A DNA stretch of 64,000 bases. It comes from Methylopila sp. 73B (GTDB taxonomy: Bacteria; Pseudomonadota; Alphaproteobacteria; Rhizobiales; Methylopilaceae). The stretch spans positions 2,728,001 to 2,792,000 of the forward strand of contig NZ_JAFV01000001.1 in the NCBI RefSeq assembly GCF_000526315.1. Direction: 5' to 3'. A program made the translations under genes and the position numbers. Shown here in pieces: positions 1 through 9,710 of this stretch (its first letter is position 1; each line of letters opens with the position of its first letter). Under the pieces are notes generated by a model. That model searched no databases. It had not been told where the DNA came from and saw only the letters and a list, made by a program, of their open reading frames with translations.

Positions 1-2416
1 CGCCGACGCCGAGGCCGGCCTCGGGCCTTCCTCCGACGAGGGCGACGCCGAGGCCCGGACCCCGGCGCAGGAGCGCCTCGCGCGCGCCGATCAAGAGCTT
101 GCCCGCGCGGAGGCCGCCCTTGCCGCCGAGACCGCCGCGGTCGCGGCGCGCCTCTCGGAGCGCCGCGACCTGGAGCGCCGACGCCGCGAGGCCGCCGACC
201 GGCTGTCCGCTCTCGAGCGCGAAGCCGCGACCCTCGCCGCGGAGGCGGAGCGGCTCGCCCGCGAGGCCGGCGCGGGGGGCGAGCCCGCGGCGCTGAAGGA
301 GCGGGCCGAGGCCGCGCGTCATGCGCTTGCGGCGGCCGAACAGGCGGCGGACGCGGCCGAGGCCGCCCACGCCCGCGCCCGCGCCGACGAGACCGCCGCC
401 CGCGCGCCCGCGGCCCAGGCCAACGCTCGCGCCGAGCGCGCCGTCACCGAGGCGCGGACGCTCGCCAAGCTGCTGGCGACCGACGAGCGCCGCGCCTTCG
501 CCGCGGTGGTGGACCTGATCTCCGTCGATCCCGGCTTCGAGACCGCGCTCGGCGCGGCGCTCGGCGACGACCTCGACGCCGCCGTCGATCCGCGCGCGCC
601 GGCGCACTGGGCGCGGCTCGACGCCTCGTCGGACGCGGCGCTGCCCGAGGGCGCGACGCCTCTGTCGACCCATGTCGCAGCCCCGCCGGAGCTCGCCCGC
701 ACGCTGGCGCAGGTCGGCGTCGTGGCGCGCGGGGACGGGGCGCGACTGCGGGAACGGCTGACGCCCGGCCAGCGGCTCGTCAGCCGCGAGGGCGACCTGT
801 GGCGCTGGGACGGCCTGACGCTCGCCGCCGACGCGCCGACCCCGGCCGCGCGACGCCTCGCCGAGAAGAACCGGCTGGGCGCCGTCGAACGCGCCGCGGC
901 GGAGGCGCGCGCGGAGGCCGACCGGTTGCGGCTCGCGGTCGACGCCGCGCGTGCGGCGACCGGACGCGCTGCCAGCGACGAACGGACCGCCCGTGACGCG
1001 GCCAAGGCCGCCCGGTCGAGGCTCGACGCCGCCCGTGAGGCGGAGGCGGCGGCCGAGCGCGCGGCCTCCAAGGTGGCCGCCCGACGATCCGCGGTCGAGG
1101 AGGCGTCGAACCGGGTCGAGCGTCAACGCGCCGAGGCCTCATCCACCCGGGACGCGGTCGACGCGTCGCTCGGCGCGCTGGGCGAGGCGCCTCAGGGCGA
1201 AGATGCGCTGGCCCCGCTCCGCGCCGCGGTGCAGGAGGCCCGCGCCGCCGCGGCCACGCGCCGGGCCGAAGCCCAGGCGCTCGCCGCCGAATCCCGCCGC
1301 AGGGCCGAGCGCCGCGCCGAAATCGCCGCCGAGCGTGCGTCCTGGGTCCGCCGCCGCGAGGGAGCCGCGGAGCGGCTCGACAGCCTCTCCGCCCGTCGCG
1401 CCGAGGCCGAAGCGGAACGCGCCGCGCTCGCAGACCGTCCGGACGCGCTGGCGGAGCAACGCGTCGCGTTGCGGTCCTCGGTGATCCAGGCCGAGGCGGA
1501 CGCCCGCGCCCGCGCCGACGCGCTGGTCCTCGCCGAGACCGCCCACCGCGCGGCGGACGTCGCGGCCCGCGCGGCGCTGGACGCGCTCGCCAAGGCCCGC
1601 GAGGAGGCCGCCCGCGCCGGCGCCCGGCTGGAGGCCGCCCGCGAGAAACGCGCCCTCGCGCTCGCCCGCATCCGCGACACGCGCGACATGACCCCGGCCG
1701 AGCTCGCCGCCGAGCTCGCCGGCGCGGAGCGCGGAAGCCGCGAGGAGATCGACGCCCGGCTCGCTCGCGCGCTCTCCGCCCGCGACCGCATGGGGCCGGT
1801 CAACCTGCGCGCCGAGGAGGAGCTCGCCGAGGTCGAGGAGAGCCACGGCGGCCTCGCGGCGGAGCGCGCGGACCTGACGGAGGCGATCGCCCGGCTGCGC
1901 GGCGGCGTCCGTTCGCTGAACAGCGAGGGCCGCGCTCGGCTGCTCTCGGCCTTCGAGCGGGTGGACGCGCATTTCCGAAAGCTGTTCGAGACGCTGTTCG
2001 GCGGCGGCGAGGCGCGGCTGGAGTTGGTCGAGAGCGACGATCCGCTCGAGGCCGGGCTCGAGGTCATCGCGCGGCCGCCGGGCAAGAAGCCACAGACGCT
2101 GTCGCTGCTGTCCGGCGGCGAGCAGGCGCTGACGGCGCTCGCGCTGGTGTTCGGCGTGTTCCTGACCAACCCCTCGCCGGTCTGCGTGCTGGACGAGGTC
2201 GACGCCCCGCTCGACGACGCCAACGTCGAACGCTTCTGCGCGCTGCTGGCTGAGATGCGCCGCACCACCGCCACGCGCTTCCTGACGGTCACGCACAACC
2301 CGATCACCATGGCCCACATGGATCGCCTGCTCGGCGTCACCATGGCCGAGCGCGGCGTTAGCCAGCTGGTCTCGGTCGACCTGCGCGCCGCCGAGCGGCT
2401 GCTGGAAGCAGTGTAG
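1..2416 (+). CDS. smc: Chromosome segregation protein SMC, 3' part (5' end outside window)
   Basis: This is the C-terminal 805 codons or so of an SMC ATPase, read in the frame that begins at base 2; the N-terminal head and Walker A lie outside the window. The first part is Ala/Arg/Glu-rich coiled coil. A globular hinge-like stretch spans about 460-760 (it contains LLATDERRAFAAVVDLISVD), followed by the returning coiled coil and the C-terminal head. The ABC signature LLSGGEQALTALAL is near 2105-2145 and the Walker B segment VCVLDEVDAPLDD near 2180-2220. SMC proteins work with ScpA/ScpB to compact and resolve nucleoids; neither partner is visible here. Low-complexity coil sequence means every other frame is also open, so the neighbouring long frames here are shadows. 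Confidence 0.95.
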   Translation, partial: ADAEAGLGPSSDEGDAEARTPAQERLARADQELARAEAALAAETAAVAARLSERRDLERRRREAADRLSALEREAATLAAEAERLAREAGAGGEPAALKERAEAARHALAAAEQAADAAEAAHARARADETAARAPAAQANARAERAVTEARTLAKLLATDERRAFAAVVDLISVDPGFETALGAALGDDLDAAVDPRAPAHWARLDASSDAALPEGATPLSTHVAAPPELARTLAQVGVVARGDGARLRERLTPGQRLVSREGDLWRWDGLTLAADAPTPAARRLAEKNRLGAVERAAAEARAEADRLRLAVDAARAATGRAASDERTARDAAKAARSRLDAAREAEAAAERAASKVAARRSAVEEASNRVERQRAEASSTRDAVDASLGALGEAPQGEDALAPLRAAVQEARAAAATRRAEAQALAAESRRRAERRAEIAAERASWVRRREGAAERLDSLSARRAEAEAERAALADRPDALAEQRVALRSSVIQAEADARARADALVLAETAHRAADVAARAALDALAKAREEAARAGARLEAAREKRALALARIRDTRDMTPAELAAELAGAERGSREEIDARLARALSARDRMGPVNLRAEEELAEVEESHGGLAAERADLTEAIARLRGGVRSLNSEGRARLLSAFERVDAHFRKLFETLFGGGEARLELVESDDPLEAGLEVIARPPGKKPQTLSLLSGGEQALTALALVFGVFLTNPSPVCVLDEVDAPLDDANVERFCALLAEMRRTTATRFLTVTHNPITMAHMDRLLGVTMAERGVSQLVSVDLRAAERLLEAV

Positions 2417-2544
2417 GCCGGGGTGCGCGGGGCGGATCCCGCTCGATCCGACCCGTTGGAGCGACACCGCCCATGACCTGCGCGCACTGGCGCGCGCGGC
2501 CATCCTTGCCTATCAACGCGCCTGTTGAGCAAACGGCGTAAGCG

Positions 2545-4308
2545 ATGAGCACGGCGACCCCCACTTCGATCCCCCACGCGACGCAGCCGCGGAGCCTGCT
2601 GCGGCGGTTCCTGGGCTACTACCGGCCGCACCGGAAGCTGTTCCTGCTCGACTTCTCCTGCGCGGTGGCGTCCGGACTGCTCGAACTCGGCTTCCCCATG
2701 GCGGTCAAGCTGTTCGTCGACCGGCTGCTGCCGAGCCAGGACTGGCTGCTGGTGGTGCTCGCCGGGCTCGGCCTGTTCGTCATCTATCTCGCGAACACCG
2801 GCCTGATGGTCGTGGTCACCTATTGGGGCCACATGCTCGGCATCAACATCGAGACCGAGATGCGCCGCAAGGCGTTCGACCACCTGCAGAAGCTGTCCTT
2901 CTCCTACTTCGACGGCCAGAAGACCGGCCATCTGGTCGGCCGCCTGACAAAGGACCTCGAGGAGATCGGCGAGGTCGCTCACCACGGGCCCGAGGACCTG
3001 TTCATCGCCGTCATGACGCTGATCGGCGCCTTCGCGCTGATGTTCGCGGTCAATCCTCAGCTTGCGCTGATCACCGCGGCGGTGGTCCCGATCACCGGCT
3101 GGGTCACCAGCCGCTACGGCGGCCGCATGACGCGCAACTGGCATGAGCTCTATGGCCGGGTCGGCGGCTTCAACGCGCGCATCGAGGAGAACGTCGGCGG
3201 CATCCGGGTGGTGCAGGCCTTCGCCAACGAGGAGCATGAGCGCCGGCTGTTCGCCGAGGACAACCGCGGCTACCGGTCGACCAAGCTCCAGGCCTACCGC
3301 ATCATGGCCGCGAGCACCTCGCTCAGCTACCTCAGCATGCGGCTCACCCAGGTCGTGGTGATGATCGCGGGCAGCTACTTCGTGATCACCGGCTCGCTCA
3401 GCCACGGCGGCTTCATCGGCTTCCTGCTGCTGATCGGCGTGTTCTTCCGCCCGGTCGAGAAGATCAACGCGGTGATCGAGACCTACCCCAAGGGCGTCGC
3501 CGGCTTCCGCCGCTACACGGAGTTCCTCGACACCGCGCCCGACATCGTGGACCGCCCGGGCGCCGTCGCCGTGGACGGCCTGAAGGGCGAGATCGCCTAC
3601 GAGCGCGTCACCTTCGGCTACGGGGCGGGCGCGCCGGTGCTGCGCGGCGTGGACTTTCGCGTCCGCGCCGGCGAGACGGTCGCCTTCGTCGGGCCGTCGG
3701 GCGCCGGCAAGACCACGATCTGCTCGCTGCTGCCGCGGTTCTACGACGTCGACGGCGGCCGCATCACGATCGACGGGATCGACGTGCGCGACATGACGCT
3801 CGCCTCGCTGCGCAGCCAGATCGGCGTGGTGCAGCAGGACGTCTTCTTGTTCGCCGGCACGATCCGCGAGAACATTGCCTACGGCCGGCTCGACGCGGCC
3901 GACGAGGACATCCTCGAAGCCGCGCGCCGCGCGCGGCTGGACGACATGATCGCGAAGCTGCCGGCCGGCCTCGACACCATCGTCGGCGAGCGCGGCGTGA
4001 AGCTCTCGGGCGGGCAGAAGCAGCGCCTCGCCATCGCCCGCATGTTCCTGAAGAACCCGCCGATCCTGATCCTCGACGAGGCCACCTCCGCGCTCGACGC
4101 GGAGACCGAGCGCGCGATCCAGGGCTCGCTCGCCGAGCTCGCCCGCGGCCGGACCACGCTGATCATCGCCCATCGCCTGACGACGATCCGCAACGCCGAC
4201 CGCATCTACGTGGTCGACAGCTCCGGCATCGTCGAGCAGGGCCGCCACGACGAGCTGATCTCCCGCGACGGCGGCTACCGCCGGCTCTACGAGGCGGCGG
4301 TCGGCTGA
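2545..4308 (+). CDS. ABC exporter, fused permease and ATPase (MsbA-like)
   Basis: A 587-residue half-transporter: an N-terminal six-helix exporter domain (about residues 25-330) is followed by a nucleotide-binding domain. Walker A GPSGAGKT begins at about residue 383, the signature LSGGQ is at about 488, and Walker B ILILDEATSALD follows at about 508; the H-loop lies in IIAHRL. The family works as dimers exporting lipids, peptides or drugs; the substrate cannot be read from sequence, and the full-length match resembles MsbA/LmrA-type lipid or multidrug exporters. It follows smc by 128 nt on the same strand and converges with the hydrolase gene 12 nt downstream. A 7-bp hairpin (4314-4331) spans the junction. 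Confidence 0.93.
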   Translation: MSTATPTSIPHATQPRSLLRRFLGYYRPHRKLFLLDFSCAVASGLLELGFPMAVKLFVDRLLPSQDWLLVVLAGLGLFVIYLANTGLMVVVTYWGHMLGINIETEMRRKAFDHLQKLSFSYFDGQKTGHLVGRLTKDLEEIGEVAHHGPEDLFIAVMTLIGAFALMFAVNPQLALITAAVVPITGWVTSRYGGRMTRNWHELYGRVGGFNARIEENVGGIRVVQAFANEEHERRLFAEDNRGYRSTKLQAYRIMAASTSLSYLSMRLTQVVVMIAGSYFVITGSLSHGGFIGFLLLIGVFFRPVEKINAVIETYPKGVAGFRRYTEFLDTAPDIVDRPGAVAVDGLKGEIAYERVTFGYGAGAPVLRGVDFRVRAGETVAFVGPSGAGKTTICSLLPRFYDVDGGRITIDGIDVRDMTLASLRSQIGVVQQDVFLFAGTIRENIAYGRLDAADEDILEAARRARLDDMIAKLPAGLDTIVGERGVKLSGGQKQRLAIARMFLKNPPILILDEATSALDAETERAIQGSLAELARGRTTLIIAHRLTTIRNADRIYVVDSSGIVEQGRHDELISRDGGYRRLYEAAVG

Positions 4309-4320
4309 GGCCGCCGGGCG

Positions 4321-5550
4321 TCACCGCCCGGTCGCCGTCCGCAGCGAGCCGCCGAGGTTGTCGGTCGCGGCGCCGAGCTGGCTGCGGAAGGTCTCCCGCG
4401 CGCGCGGATCGACGATGGCCGCTGGCGCCGTCGCCGCCGCCCCGATCACCGAGCCCACGCCCTGCGCCGTGCCGATCGCGGTCGCGCCGAGCGTCTCCGC
4501 GAGCCCGAGGTTCGACCCGGCCACCTTGTCGCCGGCGATGAGGCGGCGCCCGATCGCCTTCACCACTTCTGGGCTTTCGGCGAACTTCGTGTGGTTCAGC
4601 CCGTCCCCGGCGCGAACGCCGGAGAGATCGACGACGTTGATCCCGCGCTTCGCGAAATCCGCCTGCACAGCCGGCTGGGTCAGGTCGACCGAGCCCAGCC
4701 GCTGGACGCCGCCGGCGAGACGCCGCGAAACCAGCAGCGCGCGATCGTCCTGGGAGGTGAAAATGGTGATGCGGTTTTCCGCCGGGCCGATCGCCTTCAG
4801 CTGCTCCTGGAACACGTCGACGTCGAGGTCCGGCGAGGCGAGTACGATGTTCTTCAGCTTCGCCGGGACGGCCCCTCTGCGGATCGCGAGCTGCCGGACG
4901 GCCTCCATCGACAGCCAGCTGCCCATGGAGTGCGCCATCAGCGTGATCTCGGAGACGTCCGGCCGCGCGGCGGCCTGAGCGATCATGGTCTCCAGGCTGT
5001 CGCGGGAGTAGTTCGCGCTTTCCCGGTCGTAGAGATAGCCGAAGACCGAGCCCCGCGACGGCCAGGTGAACAGGATCGGCGCGGCGTCCGCGCCGGAATC
5101 GTGGCTGATCTGGGCGAAGCGGAACACCGCCTCCTCATAGGTCGAGTTGAAGCCGTGCACGAAGATCAGCACGCGCTTCTTCGGCCCGGCCGCCCGGCGG
5201 TACCAGGCGTCCGCGCCGCCATCTTTCAGAGGCTCGACCTTGAGCGCGACGAACTCCGTCGCCGGGTTTCCCGGGTTGCGGGCGGGATAGATCACGGCGC
5301 CGGGCTTGCGCACCCCGTCCGGCGGGATCGACACCAGGATGTTCTCGAGCGACAGGCCCTTGCCGCGGTCCCCGGAGAACACCACTCCCGGCACCGGCGA
5401 AGGCGCGCGCGTGGTGGCGACCAACATGTCGACGGTGTGCGCGCCCGGCGCGCTGGCCGACACCGGCAGGAGCGTCGCGTAGGGACGGCCGCCGCAGCCG
5501 GCGAGCGCGAGCGCCGCGGCCACGAGGGCGGGAATTCGAATGGAGCGCAA
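4321..5550 (-). CDS. Lipoprotein alpha/beta hydrolase (DUF900 type)
   Basis: The protein has an alpha/beta-hydrolase core with VLIFVHGFNSTYEEA (oxyanion-hole region) and the nucleophile elbow LMAHSMGSWL; the candidate acid is in LASPDLDVDVF and the candidate histidine in GLNHTKFAES. I chose the TTG start at 5550 (409 aa). It has CGAGG about 9 nt upstream and gives a short type II signal, RIPALVAAALALAGC, with cysteine in a lipobox. The in-frame ATG at 5616 would add 22 residues before the signal and has poorly placed Shine-Dalgarno bases. It is probably an envelope-anchored esterase or lipase of unknown substrate. It lies downstream of ada on the same strand with a gap of about 150 nt. Confidence 0.85.
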   Translation of the reverse strand: MRSIRIPALVAAALALAGCGGRPYATLLPVSASAPGAHTVDMLVATTRAPSPVPGVVFSGDRGKGLSLENILVSIPPDGVRKPGAVIYPARNPGNPATEFVALKVEPLKDGGADAWYRRAAGPKKRVLIFVHGFNSTYEEAVFRFAQISHDSGADAAPILFTWPSRGSVFGYLYDRESANYSRDSLETMIAQAAARPDVSEITLMAHSMGSWLSMEAVRQLAIRRGAVPAKLKNIVLASPDLDVDVFQEQLKAIGPAENRITIFTSQDDRALLVSRRLAGGVQRLGSVDLTQPAVQADFAKRGINVVDLSGVRAGDGLNHTKFAESPEVVKAIGRRLIAGDKVAGSNLGLAETLGATAIGTAQGVGSVIGAAATAPAAIVDPRARETFRSQLGAATDNLGGSLRTATGR

Positions 5551-5697
5551 GCGGGCGGCCTCGTAGACGCATGACGGGCGCGACGCGGACCCCCACCCTG
5601 CCGATCGCGGGCCCATCCTTGGCGCCGCGGCGCCTTTTGCAAGCCAGCCCTTCGCACGAGCGGCCTGTCCGACGGTCGCCGTGACGTTCGCGCCACG

Positions 5698-6792
5698 TCA
5701 GTCCGAGGCGCCGCCCTGCTCCGCCTCGCGCGCCAGAAGGGCCCGCTTGCGCTCGACGCCCCAGCGATAGCCGGAGAGAGAGCCGTCCGTGCGCACCACC
5801 CGGTGGCAGGGAATCGCGACCGCGAGCGCGTTGGCGCCGCAGGCCTGCGCCACCGCCCGCACCGCCTTCGGCGCGCCGATCGCCGCGGCGACGTCGGCGT
5901 AGCTCGCCGTCGCGCCCGCCGGCAGCTTCCGCAGCGCCTCCCAGACCCGGCGCTGGAACGCCGTGCCGCGGATGTCGAGCGGCAGATCGAGGCCGCGGCC
6001 GGGGTGCTCGACGAGGCGCGCGACCTCCGCCACCACGCGCTCGAACCCCGCCTCCCCACCGGTCAGCTCCGCCTTCGGAAACCGGTCCTGCAGGTCGCGG
6101 ACGAGCGCGTCGGGATCGTCGCCGAGCAAAATGGCGCAGACACCGCGCGCGCTGGCCGCGACCAGCAGCGCCCCAAGCGAGCACTGCGCCACGGCGAAGC
6201 GGATCGCCGCGCCCTCCCCGCCCGCGCGGTATGCGCTTGGGGGCATGCCGAGGGCGTCGTCGGCCACGGCGTAGAAGCGGCCGGTGGAGTTGAAGCCGGC
6301 CCCGTAGATCGCGGAGGCGACCGAAGTCTCTGGACGGCTGAGCTCGCGCCGCATCCGGCGCACCCGCTCGCCCTGCGCATAGGCCTTCGGCGTCAGGCCG
6401 GTCTCGGTTTTGAAGGCGCTGACGAGCCGGGCCGCGCTCGTTCCGCAGGCGCGCGCAAGCCGATCGAGCGCCTGCGGCTCCTCCGCCGCCTCGATGACGC
6501 GGCAGGCGCGCGCCACCAGCGCGGCGCGCGCGGCCGTGGGGGAGACGTCGTCCGGGCGGCAACGCCGGCAGGGGCGGAAGCCGGCGGCCTCCGCTGCGGC
6601 CCCGTCGACGTGGAACGCGACGTTCTCCGGGTTGGCGCGGCGCGACGGGCACGACGGGCGGCAATAGACCCCCGTCGTCCGGACCGAATAGACGAAGGCG
6701 CCGTCAGCCGCGGCGTCGCGCGCCGCGACGGCGTCCCAGCGGGGATCGCGGTCGGCGAAGGCTCGTTCGTCGGCTTGTGCAGGCGCTGTCAT
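5698..6792 (-). CDS. ada: Ada: methylphosphotriester/O6-methylguanine transferase and transcriptional activator
   Basis: A 364-residue three-part Ada. The N-terminal zinc domain carries Cys44, Cys48, Cys75 and Cys78 (VYCRPSC ... PCRRC), the same 4-27-3 spacing as E. coli Ada, where the first cysteine accepts the methyl group from phosphotriesters. An AraC-type helix-turn-helix follows (about residues 95-180). The C-terminal domain is an O6-alkylguanine transferase with the active-site motif IPCHRV (Cys329). The family repairs methylation damage and, once methylated, activates alkylation-response genes. alkB is in the window too, but 19 kb away rather than in an ada operon. The gene reads away from rpsA. 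Confidence 0.95.
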   Translation of the reverse strand: MTAPAQADERAFADRDPRWDAVAARDAAADGAFVYSVRTTGVYCRPSCPSRRANPENVAFHVDGAAAEAAGFRPCRRCRPDDVSPTAARAALVARACRVIEAAEEPQALDRLARACGTSAARLVSAFKTETGLTPKAYAQGERVRRMRRELSRPETSVASAIYGAGFNSTGRFYAVADDALGMPPSAYRAGGEGAAIRFAVAQCSLGALLVAASARGVCAILLGDDPDALVRDLQDRFPKAELTGGEAGFERVVAEVARLVEHPGRGLDLPLDIRGTAFQRRVWEALRKLPAGATASYADVAAAIGAPKAVRAVAQACGANALAVAIPCHRVVRTDGSLSGYRWGVERKRALLAREAEQGGASD

Positions 6793-6888
6793 GGATCCGA
6801 TCCTCTCATGGGGCGGGGAGGATGGGATAGCGCGGGCGCGCGGGGCCGGCGCTCCGGTTTCGGGGGTCGAATCCGGCGCCCAAACGAA

Positions 6889-6941
6889 AACGGCCCGGGA
6901 CAGGCCCGGGCCGTTCCTGGCGGGAGCCCGAAGGCTCCCGC
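6889..6941 (-). terminator. rpsA terminator with a second adjacent hairpin
   Basis: Left arm 6889-6899 and right arm 6905-6915 form an 11-bp GC-rich stem with a 5-nt loop. Read on the minus strand it is followed by TTTTCGTTTG, giving a typical intrinsic terminator about 50 nt after the rpsA stop. A second perfect hairpin (arms 6920-6928 and 6933-6941, loop CGAA) lies between it and the rpsA stop. Confidence 0.8.
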
Positions 6942-6962
6942 TGATGTCGTCGTCGCGGACGA

Positions 6963-8672
6963 TCAGTCGTCCGAACCCTCGGAGCGCTTCTTGAGCGCCG
7001 CGCCGAGGATGTCGCCGAGCGAAGCGCCCGAGTCGGAGGAGCCGTACTGCGCGACGGCCTCCTTCTCCTCGTAGATCTCCAGCGCCTTGATGGACACCTG
7101 GACCTTGTGGGCCTTCTTGTCGAACTGCGTGATGCGGGCGTCGAACTTCTCGCCGACGGCGAAACGCTCGGGGCGCTGATCGGCGCGCTCGCGGGCGAGA
7201 TCGTTGCGGCGGATGAAGGCCGTCAGGTCGGTGTCGACGATCTTGACCTCGAGACCGCCTTCCTTGACCTCGATCACCTCACAGGTGACGACCGAGTTCT
7301 TGCGGAGCTCGCCCGAGTCCACGAACGGATCGCCGCCGAGCTGCTTGACGCCCAGCGAGATGCGCTCCTTCTCGACGTCGACGTCGAGAACCTGGGCGCG
7401 GACGATGTCGCCCTTCTTGAACTCCTCGATGACGGCTTCGCCCGGACGGTTCCAGTCGAGGTCCGACAGGTGCACCATGCCGTCGACGTCGCCGTCGAGG
7501 CCCAGGAACAGGCCGAACTCGGTCTTGTTCTTGACCTCGCCCTCGACCTCGGAGCCGACCGGGTACTTCTCGACGAAGGCTTCCCAGGGGTTCTGCATGG
7601 TCTGCTTGAGGCCAAGCGAGATGCGGCGCTTCACCGGATCGACCTCGAGCACCATCACCTCGACCTCCTGGGAGGTGGCGACGATCTTGCCCGGGTGGAC
7701 GTTCTTCTTCACCCACGACATCTCGGAGACGTGGATCAGGCCTTCGATGCCCGGCTCCAGCTCCACGAACGCGCCGTAGTCGGTGATGTTGGTGACGCGG
7801 CCGGTGAAGCGGGTGTTCGCCGGGTACTTCGCCTCGATGCCCTGCCACGGATCGGCCAGCAGCTGCTTCATGCCGAGCGAGATGCGGTGGGTCTCGTGGT
7901 TGATCTTGATGATCTTCACCTTCACCTGCTGCCCGATCTGGAGCAGCTCGGTCGGGTGATTGACGCGGCGCCACGCGATGTCGGTGACGTGCAGCAGGCC
8001 GTCGATGCCGCCGAGGTCCACGAACGCGCCGTAGTCGGTGATGTTCTTGACGACGCCCTCGATGACCTGGCCCTCTTCGAGGTTCTGGACCAGCTCCTGG
8101 CGCATCTCGGCGCGGGACTCTTCAAGCACGGTGCGGCGCGACACGACGATGTTGCCGCGGCGGCGATCCATCTTGAGGATCTGGAAGGGCTGCGGCGTGC
8201 CCATGAGCGGGCCGACGTCGCGCACCGGGCGGATGTCGACCTGCGAACGGGGCAGGAAGGCGGTGGCTCCCTCGAGGTCGACCGTGAAGCCGCCCTTGAC
8301 CTGGTTGAAGATGACGCCTTCGACCTTCTGGTTGTCGTTGAAGGCCTGCTCGAGCTTGACCCAGCTCTCCTCGCGGCGCGCCTTGTCGCGCGACAGCACG
8401 GCTTCGCCGAGCGCGTTCTCGACGCGCTCCAGGTAGACTTCGACGACGTCGCCGACCTTGAGCGGGTTCTCGCGGCCGTGGCCGGTGAACTCCTTGACCG
8501 CGACGCGGCCCTCGGTCTTCAGGCCGACGTCGATGACGGCCATGTCCTTTTCGATCGCGGTGATCGTGCCCTTGATCACCGAACCTTCGGCGATGTCGGC
8601 GGTCAGAAACGATTCTTCGAGCAGCGCGGCGAAATCTTCGCGCGAGGGTGCGGCTGCGGCAGTGGCGTTCAT
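6963..8672 (-). CDS. rpsA: 30S ribosomal protein S1
   Basis: The 569-residue protein has six S1/OB-fold repeats, each recognisable by its G(x)V..I...G.FV/LDG..G..H.S pattern; the clearest are ITDYGAFVDLGGIDGLLHVTD and the following ITDYGAFVELEPGIEGLIHVSE. S1 binds mRNA leaders and is needed for initiation on weakly Shine-Dalgarno-led mRNAs. The ATG at 8672 has AGGAG 6-7 nt upstream. A twin-hairpin terminator follows. The gene usually upstream in proteobacteria, cmk, is absent here. Confidence 0.98.
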   Translation of the reverse strand: MNATAAAAPSREDFAALLEESFLTADIAEGSVIKGTITAIEKDMAVIDVGLKTEGRVAVKEFTGHGRENPLKVGDVVEVYLERVENALGEAVLSRDKARREESWVKLEQAFNDNQKVEGVIFNQVKGGFTVDLEGATAFLPRSQVDIRPVRDVGPLMGTPQPFQILKMDRRRGNIVVSRRTVLEESRAEMRQELVQNLEEGQVIEGVVKNITDYGAFVDLGGIDGLLHVTDIAWRRVNHPTELLQIGQQVKVKIIKINHETHRISLGMKQLLADPWQGIEAKYPANTRFTGRVTNITDYGAFVELEPGIEGLIHVSEMSWVKKNVHPGKIVATSQEVEVMVLEVDPVKRRISLGLKQTMQNPWEAFVEKYPVGSEVEGEVKNKTEFGLFLGLDGDVDGMVHLSDLDWNRPGEAVIEEFKKGDIVRAQVLDVDVEKERISLGVKQLGGDPFVDSGELRKNSVVTCEVIEVKEGGLEVKIVDTDLTAFIRRNDLARERADQRPERFAVGEKFDARITQFDKKAHKVQVSIKALEIYEEKEAVAQYGSSDSGASLGDILGAALKKRSEGSDD

Positions 8673-9034
8673 GAAATCTCCTGCCCGTCTTCGGGCTTAG
8701 CGGCGCCGGCGTTCGGGTTGACGAAACGGCCGATCGGGCGTCCGCCGTCCGGTGCTCGCCTCCGCGTTGCGAAGACGGGCCGGCGCCGGGAACGGGGGCG
8801 ACCTTGGGCCGTGTCCGGGAAAGCCTGGAGATGCGTGGCGGCCGCGATCGACGAAATCCGACCGAGCGCGCCAGCGTGAGCAACTGGCTCATTCCGGACG
8901 CGGGTGGGTAGCAGATCATGCGCGCCGGCGCAACGCGAGCGTCAGGGCGTTCGCGAGATCGCGTCCACGCGATCCCCGAGGCCGGCGCAGAGACCGCCCC
9001 GAAGGAGGCGGTCCCCCGCGCCGCGCCGCCGAAA
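8673..9034 (-). other. Untranslated region upstream of rpsA
   Basis: There is no convincing gene in these 362 nt. Just upstream of the rpsA start, GCCCG-AAGA-CGGGC (around 8683-8697) can form a small hairpin next to the ribosome binding site. Near 8988-9012, GACCGCC and GGCGGTC form a stem that may end transcription of the upstream secreted-protein gene, although no good T run follows. S1 often controls its own leader, so this long leader could hold an autoregulatory structure; that is inference. Confidence 0.4.
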
Positions 9035-9616
9035 TCAGCGGGCGGCGGCGGTCTGCAGGCGGGGCGCCGCCGACGCCTGGGCGGCCCGGGACGTGGCGCC
9101 GGGCTCGCCGAAGCCGATCAGCACCTTCCAGCCGGCGTAGCGCTTGGCGGGCGGCAGCGAGACCTCGTCCACCAGATAGGAGAAGTGGCTGACCTTCTCC
9201 GACGGCTTCAGCGGGGCCTGGATCCGCGCGGCGCGCACGGCCGCCGCCTTGCCGGAGGGATCGACGACCGTCAACGCGATCGGCGCCGTCACGGCATCGG
9301 CCGCGGAGCCGTTGGCCGTCGCGCGGCCGACGAGGGCGACGCGCAGGATGGTCTCGGCCCCGAGGTTGGCGCAGTCGCGGGCGGCGGAGAGCAGCGAGAG
9401 CTGGGCGGGCGCCGCGGCGTAGGCGTCCGCGTCCTTCCGCACGATCACTTCGGGGCAGTTCCGCCCGACGCGCGACGTGACGCCGCCGGCGGCCAGTTTC
9501 GCGGCCACTGCCTTGGAGCTGCGGAGATTCTCGGCGGCTCCGGCTGCGCCGGCGCAGCCGGCCATGACCGCAAGCCCAAGCGCCGCACGGCCGGCAATAC
9601 GAATGACGGTCGACAT
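9035..9616 (-). CDS. Secreted protein or lipoprotein of unknown function
   Basis: I do not recognise a family. The likely start at 9616 (193 aa) gives a signal peptide, MSTVIRIAGRAALGLAVMAG, followed by Cys and an Ala-rich region; MAGC is a plausible but imperfect lipobox. An upstream in-frame ATG at 9637 would add seven residues. The mature part has two more cysteines (GRNCPEVIV and AARDCANLGAE) that could form a disulphide, and reads as a compact beta-rich domain ending in an Ala-rich tail. It is transcribed towards rpsA with about 360 nt between them. Confidence 0.65.
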   Translation of the reverse strand: MSTVIRIAGRAALGLAVMAGCAGAAGAAENLRSSKAVAAKLAAGGVTSRVGRNCPEVIVRKDADAYAAAPAQLSLLSAARDCANLGAETILRVALVGRATANGSAADAVTAPIALTVVDPSGKAAAVRAARIQAPLKPSEKVSHFSYLVDEVSLPPAKRYAGWKVLIGFGEPGATSRAAQASAAPRLQTAAAR

Positions 9617-9710
9617 GACTGTCTCCAAAACGTTCAACGCCCGATCACTACAAGCGTTAACGAATCAGGCGAAAGTGCGCCATTAGGATACAGTCAAGCA
9701 AATATCGCGC

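Noticed and set aside
1192-4248. 1018-codon minus-strand open frame antisense to smc and the ABC exporter
   Set aside because: It mirrors two well-recognised plus-strand genes in a GC-rich sequence; its product is Arg/Ala/Ser-rich without family features.
7107-8879. Long plus-strand frame antisense to rpsA
   Set aside because: Asp/Leu/Val-rich shadow of the S1 repeats; no ribosome site or family match.
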